Shown piece after piece: positions 47,112 through 55,145 of a stretch of DNA of 64,000 nt. Below the pieces are notes generated by a model, which was not told where the DNA came from, did no database searches, and worked only from the letters and a program-made list of their open reading frames with translations. Each line of letters begins with the position of its first letter. Position 1 is the stretch's first letter. The position numbers were made by a program, and so were the translations under genes. This DNA comes from Thalassoglobus polymorphus (GTDB lineage: Bacteria; Planctomycetota; Planctomycetia; Planctomycetales; Planctomycetaceae). The stretch spans positions 744,001 to 808,000 of the forward strand of contig NZ_CP036267.1 in assembly GCF_007744255.1 (NCBI RefSeq). Reading direction: 5' to 3'.

Positions 47112-47584
47112 GATGAGTGCTCCAAAATGTGCACAAGGAATGAAACATAAGTCTATCTTGAGATTTATGCCTCAGCGAGCCGGATTTCAATGCCGACAGA
47201 TAGAAAACAGACTGAAATTATCAGTTTCAGTCAAAGTGTGCGATGGGGATGGCACAACTTCACTTTTTTGTGATTCTTCTGGGAATTCCGAGAACGAAAA
47301 AATTGTCGAAGAGAATCTTGAAATTGATCCGAAGATCAGGAGATGACCTTTCTGACAGTGAGGGAATCACTCACTTCAGGGAGAGCCCGAAACTGGGCCG
47401 GTCGTTCACCATCGTATCAGGAACGGCAAGCATTTTTCCGCAGAATTCAGGGCAGCACCATGCTCGTCCGATGACCTTGATTCACTCTCATTGCTGAAAA
47501 TACTGTTACAAAAGAATCCGCAGCATCTGTTTGCGTTTGCTCGAACGATCTGATCGAGTAGCTTATCTTATTGACTATTGTCTG

Positions 47585-47668
47585 TTTAGAATTGATCCTG
47601 AAACTTGAAATTGCTCTCTCAAACGTTGAGAAAAGCGACTATTCCAATAGCTTCCGGACTGGTTCTAT
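47585..47668. repeat. Family A repeat, reverse orientation
   Basis: About 84 bp, TTTAGAATTGATCCTGAAAC to CCGGACTGGTTCTA, the reverse complement of the copy at 31986. It lies 35 bp before the DapA-family gene. Its sequence is open in that gene's frame, so a longer start at 47605 would translate the repeat. The rest of the 590-bp spacer shows no gene. Confidence 0.8.
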
Positions 47669-47703
47669 TTCAAATCCAACGTCACTTAATACGACCCGTT
47701 GCC

Positions 47704-48741
47704 ATGGCTCAACAGCGACTTGCAGGGATTTTTACCCCAAATCTGGTTCCTTACGACTCCAATCAGGAGATCAACGAAGGGGAATTGCGTAAGTACGTCG
47801 ACTGGTTGATCGAGCGGGGCGTTCACGGATTGTATCCGAACGGTTCGACCGGCGAGTTCACGCGCTTCACCCTGGAAGAGCGAAAGCGGATCGTCGCGAT
47901 CATCGCTGACCAAACTCGTGGTCGAGTGCCGATTCTGGCAGGAGCCGCAGAGGCGAATGTCCGGGAAACTTTAAAAGCCTGCGAATACTACGCCAGCCTG
48001 GGCGTGCGTGCTGTCGCGATTGTGGCTCCGTTCTATTACAAGCTCAGCCCTGCATCTGTTTATGCGTACTTTCGGGAGATTGGTCGCAACACGCCGATCG
48101 ATGTCACGCTTTACAACATTCCGATGTTTGCCAGCCCGATTGATGTCCCGACTGTGCAGCGGCTCAGTGAAGAATGCGAGCGAATTGTCGCCATTAAAGA
48201 CTCTTCGGGGGAAATCCCCCATATGATCAGGATGATTCAGGCGGTCCGTCCGAATCGACCTGAGTTCAGCTTCCTGACCGGTTGGGATGCCGCATTGATG
48301 CCGATGCTTCTTGTCGGATGTGATGGCGGTACGAACGCGTCGAGCGGAGTGGTGCCGGAAGTGACTCGCAAGTTGTACGATCTAACCCTCTCTGGGCAAA
48401 TCGAACAGGCACGAAAGATTCAGTACGATCTGGTCACGCTGTTTGACACGATGATCTATCAAGCGGAGTTTCCCGATGGGTTCCGCGCAGCTGTCGAGTT
48501 GCGTGGGTTTCAGATGGGGCGTGGACGGCAACCTCTCTCCGATGAACAACTCGCTGACCTTTCGACACTCAGCCGAACCTTGCAGTGTATGTTGTCTGAA
48601 CATGGATTTACCGATCAGCCGGTGGGCGGATGTCCACTTCCGGCCGGGCAGTCAGGTTCTCCTGGCGCGAATGAGCCCGACGTAAATGAGATTGTCGGGA
48701 CCGTTGTTTCCGAGCTGAAACGTCGCGGATTGATCTCTTAA
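47704..48741 (+). CDS. DapA-family aldolase/dihydrodipicolinate synthase-like
   Basis: A 345-residue class I aldolase of the DHDPS/N-acetylneuraminate lyase superfamily. [16 protein letters not shown] opens the barrel, [20 protein letters not shown] is the GxxGE-type pyruvate-binding loop, the Tyr lies in LYNIPMFA, and the Schiff-base lysine in [13 protein letters not shown]. The family includes lysine-pathway DapA and several sugar-acid aldolases; the 50-residue C-terminal extension ([20 protein letters not shown]) and isolated context suggest the latter, so no symbol is given. ATG 47704 is chosen because upstream frame residues come from a family A repeat. Confidence 0.88.
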   Translation: MAQQRLAGIFTPNLVPYDSNQEINEGELRKYVDWLIERGVHGLYPNGSTGEFTRFTLEERKRIVAIIADQTRGRVPILAGAAEANVRETLKACEYYASLGVRAVAIVAPFYYKLSPASVYAYFREIGRNTPIDVTLYNIPMFASPIDVPTVQRLSEECERIVAIKDSSGEIPHMIRMIQAVRPNRPEFSFLTGWDAALMPMLLVGCDGGTNASSGVVPEVTRKLYDLTLSGQIEQARKIQYDLVTLFDTMIYQAEFPDGFRAAVELRGFQMGRGRQPLSDEQLADLSTLSRTLQCMLSEHGFTDQPVGGCPLPAGQSGSPGANEPDVNEIVGTVVSELKRRGLIS

Positions 48742-48926
48742 TCGAGTGGAATTCATAGCTGTGTGAGATCTTTTCGCTGTGGACTTAATCTATACAGCGA
48801 AACGGAATTCCTAAGTCGTAGAACGCTTTCAAATCGGCTGGAAACTCTTCGAATGGCAAACTAGTATCTCAACGTATCTATTTGTCATCAGTGCTTTTGT
48901 TTATGTTGAGGGATTGGTTTCGAGTC

Positions 48927-49289
48927 ATGCCCACCGTTACATTCACGAATCTGAAAAAGAAGAAAATCGTCGTCCCAGAAGGAGCGAATCTTCGCCGTGA
49001 AGCTCACAAAAACGGTGTTTCGATGCACGAAGGCATTCACCAGGTCCTCAATTGCCATGGCAACGGGATGTGTGGCAGTTGCCGAGTTCGCATTGTTTCC
49101 GGCGAAGAAAACCTGAAACGCAAAAAGTGGTGGGAAAAAGTCTTGCTGCTGCTTAACCCGATGTGGTTATTCGCTCGAATCGGACACGAAGATGAGATGA
49201 CCCTCGCATGTCAGACCCGCGTTATGGGTGACTGCGAAGTGGAATCGACTCCGCCGATGAACTGGAGCGGCGAAGAATTCTGGGTGTAA
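48927..49289 (+). CDS. 2Fe-2S ferredoxin, adrenodoxin-type spacing
   Basis: A 120-residue ferredoxin. The cluster motif NCHGNGMCGSC has spacing C-x5-C-x2-C, as in adrenodoxin/ISC-type ferredoxins, and the fourth ligand is in TLACQTRV near residue 98. A hydrophobic, basic insert between them (KRKKWWEKVLLLLNPMWLFA) is unusual and may touch the membrane. The start ATG 48927 begins MPTVTFTNLKKKKIVVPEG. It sits 157 bp before the GlmL/MutL-family gene on the same strand, so the two may form an electron-transfer/activation pair; this is inference. Confidence 0.85.
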   Translation: MPTVTFTNLKKKKIVVPEGANLRREAHKNGVSMHEGIHQVLNCHGNGMCGSCRVRIVSGEENLKRKKWWEKVLLLLNPMWLFARIGHEDEMTLACQTRVMGDCEVESTPPMNWSGEEFWV

Positions 49290-49446
49290 TTGCTGATTCT
49301 TTTTCAGCGAAACTGTGAATCTTACTACGAATCTTGATGTGCGAAATCGTTCTGGCTTCGCGCGCTGAGCCTTCCTCTCTACGATGATTTGAATATCTGC
49401 GCTGAATCCGCGTCGTTCGTTCACATTTCGTAGATTGTTATTCCAC

Positions 49447-51201
49447 ATGGCTCAACTGAACCCTGATGAGATCAATGTCATTCTTGCGACCGACTGCGGA
49501 AGCACGACGACGAAAGCAATTCTGATTCAAAAAGTCGATGGAGTTTACAGGCAAACTCATCGTGGCGAAGCTCCAACGACGGTTGAAGAGCCGGTTGCGG
49601 ATGTCACAGTCGGCGTCATGAATGCTGCCACGGAAGTCGGTGAACTGGCGGGTCGGCGACTCGTTGACGACGACGGCAACATCATTCGGCCTGCGACTGA
49701 AAACGAAGGCTGCGATATCTACATCTCAACTTCGAGTGCCGGAGGTGGTCTGCAGGTTCTGGTGACAGGCGTGGTCCGTGAAATGTCGGCAGCCAGTGCG
49801 GAGCGGGCTGCTCTGGGAGCGGGAGCCATTGTGCTCGACCTGATTGCGTCGAATGATCGGCGTCGTCCACATGAGCAGATTCAGCGAATCCGTGAGCTGC
49901 GTCCGGACATGGTTGTGATGGCTGGCGGGACCGATGGCGGAACCGAGAAACATGTCGTTCAGATTGCGGAATTGATTGCACCGGCGAAACCTAAGCCACG
50001 CTTTGGAAACACCTATCAGTTGCCGATTATCTTCGCAGGGAATAAAGAAGCGGCAGCGAAGGTTCAGGAAACCTTTGACGAATCGATCGCACTCTCAATT
50101 GTTGACAATGTGCGGCCAACGTTGGAGTTCGAAAATCTGGAGCCAGCCAGAGATGAAATTCACGATCTGTTTCTCGAACATGTGATGGCTCATGCTCCGG
50201 GCTATGAGCGACTGATGAAACTGACCGATGCTCCAATCATGCCTACGCCGGGAGCTGTGGGGAATATCTTGCAGCAGATCGCTAAGGCAAAAGGGATCAA
50301 TTGCGTTGGCGTCGATATTGGAGGAGCGACGACGGATGTGTTCAGCGTGTTTGACGGAGCTGACGGTAAGCCAGTCTTCAACCGTACGGTGAGTGCGAAT
50401 TTGGGGATGAGCTATTCCATCTCGAATGTCTGTTCAGAAACGGGGATGGAGAATGTCCTCCGCTGGGTAGGGCAGGCGATGGATGAACGTGAGCTGCGGA
50501 ATCGGGTGAAGAACAAAATGATTCGCCCGACGACGATTCCGCAATCGGCAGAGGCTCTTGAGTTTGAACAGGCTGTCGCTCGCGAAGCATTGCGGTTGGC
50601 GTATTTACAGCACAAGGAATTTGCGACAACTCTCAAAGGGATTCAGCAGCAACGGACTGTTGGTGATACGTTCTCTCAGGAAGGAGGAGGGCGTTCGATT
50701 GTCAATAATCTGAAATTGAATCTGCTCGTCGCTTCAGGAGGAGTCCTTTCTCATGCTCCTCAAATGTCACAGACCGCTCAGATGATGATCGACTCCTTCG
50801 AGCCAGAGGGGATCACGGAACTTGCGAAGGATAGCATCTTCATGATGCCGCACTTGGGTGTGTTAGCGTCCGTTCATCCGCAGGCAGCGATTGAAGTCTT
50901 CGAGCGAGATTGCCTGATTCAATTGGGGACAGTCATTGCTCCGAAGGGGACTGGAAAGCCGGGCAAGAAGTGCTTCAGCTACCGAATCACTGGCGAAAGT
51001 TTGAACGAGTCAGGCGAGATCGCTGTTGGTGATTACGTGGTGTTCGAATTGGGGCTTGATCATACGGCAAAGGTCGAGCTGAATCCGTCGCGCGGATTTG
51101 ATCTTGGAAACGGAGCTGGTAAGAGTGTCGAAGCGACTGTTCGCGGTGGAACAGTCGGACTGATTCTTGATGGACGCGGACGCCCAATCTGGCCAGTCTG
51201 A
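49447..51201 (+). CDS. GlmL/MutL-family ASKHA ATPase
   Basis: A 584-residue protein of the glutamate mutase-associated MutL family (PF13941), an actin-like ATPase thought to act as a chaperone or reactivase for B12-dependent mutases. ILATDCGSTTTKAILIQ is phosphate 1 and GVDIGGATTDVFSVFDG is phosphate 2. MVVMAGGTDGGTEKHV and LLVASGGVLSHAPQ are other family segments. No glutamate mutase GlmS/GlmE subunit is present in the window, so its client is elsewhere or it has another role. ATG 49447 is preferred; an ATG at 49435 adds four residues. Confidence 0.85.
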   Translation: MAQLNPDEINVILATDCGSTTTKAILIQKVDGVYRQTHRGEAPTTVEEPVADVTVGVMNAATEVGELAGRRLVDDDGNIIRPATENEGCDIYISTSSAGGGLQVLVTGVVREMSAASAERAALGAGAIVLDLIASNDRRRPHEQIQRIRELRPDMVVMAGGTDGGTEKHVVQIAELIAPAKPKPRFGNTYQLPIIFAGNKEAAAKVQETFDESIALSIVDNVRPTLEFENLEPARDEIHDLFLEHVMAHAPGYERLMKLTDAPIMPTPGAVGNILQQIAKAKGINCVGVDIGGATTDVFSVFDGADGKPVFNRTVSANLGMSYSISNVCSETGMENVLRWVGQAMDERELRNRVKNKMIRPTTIPQSAEALEFEQAVAREALRLAYLQHKEFATTLKGIQQQRTVGDTFSQEGGGRSIVNNLKLNLLVASGGVLSHAPQMSQTAQMMIDSFEPEGITELAKDSIFMMPHLGVLASVHPQAAIEVFERDCLIQLGTVIAPKGTGKPGKKCFSYRITGESLNESGEIAVGDYVVFELGLDHTAKVELNPSRGFDLGNGAGKSVEATVRGGTVGLILDGRGRPIWPV

Positions 51202-51234
51202 TCCCGATTTGGTCAATCTGAAAATGCGACGAAG

Positions 51235-54200
51235 TTACTTTGCTCCGAGTTGCGTGCTGCCGAGTCCTTTTCCGGATTCTGGTCCGAAGACGTATTTGGG
51301 GACGTTGAAATTCAACAGAATGGAAGTTGCCTTCTCCCACATCTTGGCTTTGAGTTGCTGAGTGGCCTGATTGATGGCAGCTTCCCCCGTCACGCCCTCG
51401 TCGAGATCAATGCCTCCTGTGTTGTTGGCAGAGATAGATCGTTGCCAGAGAGTCTGGTTATCTTGAATGATAGAAAGTGTCCAGGTGACTCGTTCTTCGT
51501 CGATGTCTGAACGATCGCTGAACGACGGGCCAATTCTTCCAATGCTGATGCCGCCACCCGTTTTTCCCTGGCTTCCTCGGACGACCAATTTCAGCTTGGC
51601 GGACGGATCCACGGTGATATTGTTTTCCGCAAATTTCGACCGCAGCGATTCTTTCACGTCAGCGGCAAAGTTACTGCTTCCTGGAGGAACAAGAACCTGA
51701 ATATCCATTGCGATGGTCCCGCCCGAAGAAAGGGCGATTTCGTTCGGTGGATCTTTGGTTGCCAGAGCATTGATCGTTTCCGCGGTCGGTAGACTTTCTG
51801 ATTGAAGGGTCATCGGTTCGCGGTATTTCTCTTGCGACAAGTAGAACTGCATTTCACCGGGGCCGGATTGCACGCGAACTCCGTTGAGTTGGTAAATCCA
51901 GGCGACGGCCTGTTTTTCAATTGAAACGCAGTAACCACCATCGACGAGCAGGAAGTCTGCCTGCGGCCAGGTCAACTGGCTTCCGGAGAGAGGAATTGGA
52001 AACGTCGTTTCAACCACTCCGGAGTCGACGCCGAGAATTGCGATTTCGCCGCCACCATTCGGTGAACTGTTGACCGCAATTTTGTCTCCCTGTGCATTGA
52101 ACGCAATTGAGGTGAGCTCGCCATTCAAGCCTAAGGAAGGCAAGTAGCCTTCAATGTTTCCAGTCTCGGTGTTGATCAGCGATAAGGATTGCTTGCCAAG
52201 TACGGCGAGATATTTTCCGTTCGGGCTGAAGACTGGCCAGGAATTCAGAGAGCGAATTGGGATTTCGTAGAGCGATTCATGTGTGGAAACATTCCAGCAG
52301 GAAATCTGACCTGCTGTGGCGGTCAATACGCGGTCTTCATCAATGAAGTCTGCCCAGAGAATTGGGGCTCCGCCATCACTGCGGCCCTGACCGTAAGGGA
52401 TGAAGCCGGCGATGTGTTTTTTCTCGTTCGTATTCCAGATGTCAAATCGATTGAAGCCATCGAAGTCTCGCGTCAGGATTTTCTCCCCAGTGGGGGAAGC
52501 TGCCATGAAGCCAGATGGAAAGGAGAAATCAAAGCGATTCTTCGTTCCCGATCCATTCAGTGGGCAAGCAAAGACCCAGCTTTTCATTGTGTCGGAATCT
52601 CGGACTTCTCCGTTCCAGATTCTCATCTGCTTATCGGTATACCCCAGCACAGCGCTCATGCGGTTTCGAGTGATCACAGCGTGGTGCAGGTTCTCAGCGG
52701 GGAGACCATCGATTTTCACAGGCGGAGTCGCAGCGATTTCTGCAGGGTCGGGAGTAACGTCCCAGATCGCTTCGGAGACTGGCTCGATCAGTTTTGAGTT
52801 CTCTCGTTTCAGTTTGAGTGCCGAAGGTTTGTCTCCTTCGGTGACGGTTGCAAATGGATTGTCGGCCGCGACGACTTCTGTTTTGATTTGTTCTGCTTCC
52901 CAGCGAGTTGGATTCGCAGGGATTTCGTTGAGGTCGAATGCGACGAACTGCTTCTTCTGCAAGACGCCAATTTTATCGCCACCGATTGGTTTAACTCGGT
53001 AGCGAACCGTGGATGAAATCAGGCGGGTTCCCTGTCCGGTTTGTGTATCAAAGATTCCTTTCCCGTACAGCAGAATGCGACGCCCATCGGGGAACCAGTC
53101 TACTGCGGGGCCTTGGTACTTGGTGTCTCCATCCACAGCACGGCTCAGTTGTGCATCTTTAGTGTAAGAGGCGAGAAGCTGACCAGACGCGACTTCCCAG
53201 ACTTGAATCCAGGTGTTCCACGGGCCTTCGAGAAGGACAGCCAGTTTTTTTCCATCAAGAGAAAAACTGGTGGCGATAAATCGGATCGTTCCAATCCCGG
53301 ACAATGAAATCTGAGCGGCTGTCTCACCCGTGGTCAGATCGTAAAATCGAATATCATTCTGGAAATTTTTGTTTCCCGGGGCTGCGAAATAACGGCCACC
53401 CGGGCTGATTGCGAATGGATGTCCGGGGTTCCACGAGCGACTAATTGCTGAGGTCGGAATCTCAATCGTTCGTTCCAACTTTAAGTCCGGGGTCGTCCAG
53501 ACTGAGAGTTCTGAACGGTCGTAGTAGACCAGTCGATTATCCGCTGCGAAAAAGAGTGACCCGGTTTCACCGGGGGCGAACTCTTTGTCGATTTGTCCAA
53601 TCGCACTACCTTTCTTGACGTCAAACAGGCCGATGATCGAAGTGTTTTCGGGTCGTGCAGCAAAGAGCAATCCATCGGCACTCAGAGCCATGAGTTGGCT
53701 TTTTTGCAACTGGATTTTTTTGACAATCCCGCGACGCTGTTTGGGTTCGAGGCTCCAGATCTGTCGGTTGTGCGAAGGGAGTTCATTGAGTCCGAGTCCC
53801 ACATGGAGTGATGGCATCAGCGGATGGAGGACTTTCATCGGAGTGTAGAAGGCGGTGCCTGTCACGTCCGCTGAAGGGGCATCGATTTCGACAACGGTCG
53901 CTTCGTCAATCTCGTACGGTTGAACAGCTGCGTCGACGCGTAATCGCCACGGAATCATTTCTGCAGATCCTGTGCGATCATGGACGCTCCGATATTCTGC
54001 GGGGTCGAGTTTCACACTGTGCAGGTACCCGAAGGAGCGGTTTGTCGCAGGAGGTCCACCAATTGTTGGTGGTGCGCCTGTTGTGAGCTTCTCAGCGACT
54101 GGTAAGTTTGTCTGAAAGTGAACGAGAAGCTTCTTGGCGATGCCTATCCCGTGGCTGATTTCATGTCCCCGATTTGAACCGAATGACATGAATCCAAAAC

Positions 54201-54678
54201 CACTCGTGTTGTATTTCCTCGCGAAGTGGAGTTCTGCGATTTGAGCACGCTTGATCGCTTCAAGGAGACTTTCCAGCGAACTCGATTTCAGCTTTTGAGC
54301 TTCGCTCACATCTGGACTTGGAAGCGCCATTGCTTTTCGAGAAAGAGGATTCATGAGCTGGTAAAGTTGCTCGGTTCGCTTCAGCTCAACTTGCTGTTCT
54401 CCGCTCCCGGCAAGGCTTTCGTATTCGTTGCTCATCCCGTTCAGATATTCGACTGTACTGCGGATGTATTCGTTCGCTTTGGCGGAATCGAACTTGCTTG
54501 CTGATCCGCCAGTGCTACTGCTTCCTCCTCCTCCTCCTCCAGAAGATTCGGCCGTAGCTGGTGGGGCATCTTCGCGACCATATGGATCGGAGGAGTCACC
54601 GCCGCTGCCACATCCAAGAAGGCAAAGGATCAGGCACAGGGAGGCGAATAGACCGATGGAGTGCAATGACATCTTCAT
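51235..54678 (-). CDS. Large lipoprotein with beta-propeller-like repeats
   Basis: About 1147 residues. The N-terminus MSLHSIGLFASLCLILCLLGC gives a lipobox LLGC, then a Gly/Ser-rich linker (ESSGGGGGGSSSTGG). A helical segment spans about 80-220. From about 330 to 930 are WD40/quinoprotein-like blades: SADGLLFAARPENTSIIGLFD, ISPGGRYFAAPGNKN, FSLDGKKLAVL, FSPNGKYLAVLGKQSLSL and FNAQGDKIAVNS. A C-terminal domain (about 1000-1140) has LRSKFAENNITVDPSAKLKL and ITLW-type strands. It should face the periplasm. Starts at 54684, 54678 and 54672 are all possible. It is unknown as a family; such proteins often score protein interactions. Confidence 0.75.
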   Translation of the reverse strand: MKMSLHSIGLFASLCLILCLLGCGSGGDSSDPYGREDAPPATAESSGGGGGGSSSTGGSASKFDSAKANEYIRSTVEYLNGMSNEYESLAGSGEQQVELKRTEQLYQLMNPLSRKAMALPSPDVSEAQKLKSSSLESLLEAIKRAQIAELHFARKYNTSGFGFMSFGSNRGHEISHGIGIAKKLLVHFQTNLPVAEKLTTGAPPTIGGPPATNRSFGYLHSVKLDPAEYRSVHDRTGSAEMIPWRLRVDAAVQPYEIDEATVVEIDAPSADVTGTAFYTPMKVLHPLMPSLHVGLGLNELPSHNRQIWSLEPKQRRGIVKKIQLQKSQLMALSADGLLFAARPENTSIIGLFDVKKGSAIGQIDKEFAPGETGSLFFAADNRLVYYDRSELSVWTTPDLKLERTIEIPTSAISRSWNPGHPFAISPGGRYFAAPGNKNFQNDIRFYDLTTGETAAQISLSGIGTIRFIATSFSLDGKKLAVLLEGPWNTWIQVWEVASGQLLASYTKDAQLSRAVDGDTKYQGPAVDWFPDGRRILLYGKGIFDTQTGQGTRLISSTVRYRVKPIGGDKIGVLQKKQFVAFDLNEIPANPTRWEAEQIKTEVVAADNPFATVTEGDKPSALKLKRENSKLIEPVSEAIWDVTPDPAEIAATPPVKIDGLPAENLHHAVITRNRMSAVLGYTDKQMRIWNGEVRDSDTMKSWVFACPLNGSGTKNRFDFSFPSGFMAASPTGEKILTRDFDGFNRFDIWNTNEKKHIAGFIPYGQGRSDGGAPILWADFIDEDRVLTATAGQISCWNVSTHESLYEIPIRSLNSWPVFSPNGKYLAVLGKQSLSLINTETGNIEGYLPSLGLNGELTSIAFNAQGDKIAVNSSPNGGGEIAILGVDSGVVETTFPIPLSGSQLTWPQADFLLVDGGYCVSIEKQAVAWIYQLNGVRVQSGPGEMQFYLSQEKYREPMTLQSESLPTAETINALATKDPPNEIALSSGGTIAMDIQVLVPPGSSNFAADVKESLRSKFAENNITVDPSAKLKLVVRGSQGKTGGGISIGRIGPSFSDRSDIDEERVTWTLSIIQDNQTLWQRSISANNTGGIDLDEGVTGEAAINQATQQLKAKMWEKATSILLNFNVPKYVFGPESGKGLGSTQLGAK

Positions 54679-54898
54679 TTCCATCTTTATGAAGCGTTGA
54701 ATGAATTCAATTGAAATGCAGAGTACAGGTTTGTATCTCAAGGAACGATCTTACGAGTGTAAGCTAGTGTCGACAAGTCTGGTTTGGAATCGATCCAGAA
54801 AGGACGACGACTGTATCTTTGCAAATCGATTACCGAGAAGGCAAACGAGAATTGAATGAGAAATTGCGAGAGACCCGAATTTTCCCCAGCCTCATGAA

Positions 54899-55004
54899 TT
54901 AGAGCAGCTTGCTCTACCGTGTGCCCGTGAAGAACGCATTTCCCTGGTAAAAATGCTGTTCGCCACGAGGCAGATCCTGCAAACCAATTCGAAAGATGCT
55001 CTAG
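54899..55004. repeat. Family B repeat, reverse orientation
   Basis: 106 bp, AGAGCAGCTTGCTCTACCGT to GAAAGATGCTCTAG, closely matching the copy at 22007. The right CTAG is intact and the left C is lost. It lies in a 400-bp spacer downstream of the Hsp70-like gene and upstream of the large lipoprotein gene; no other feature is seen there. Confidence 0.8.
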
Positions 55005-55145
55005 AATTTCTTATCGCAGTTTGCCCGACAGCGTGGCTATGAAGAGCACGCTGCAACCGTTGGTGTTGTTGTTCGAAGTTGTTGTTCGCAACTTCAACGG
55101 TTGCTTGCCACGAGACTGTTCGCGTACATCTTTTTCAAAACTGCT

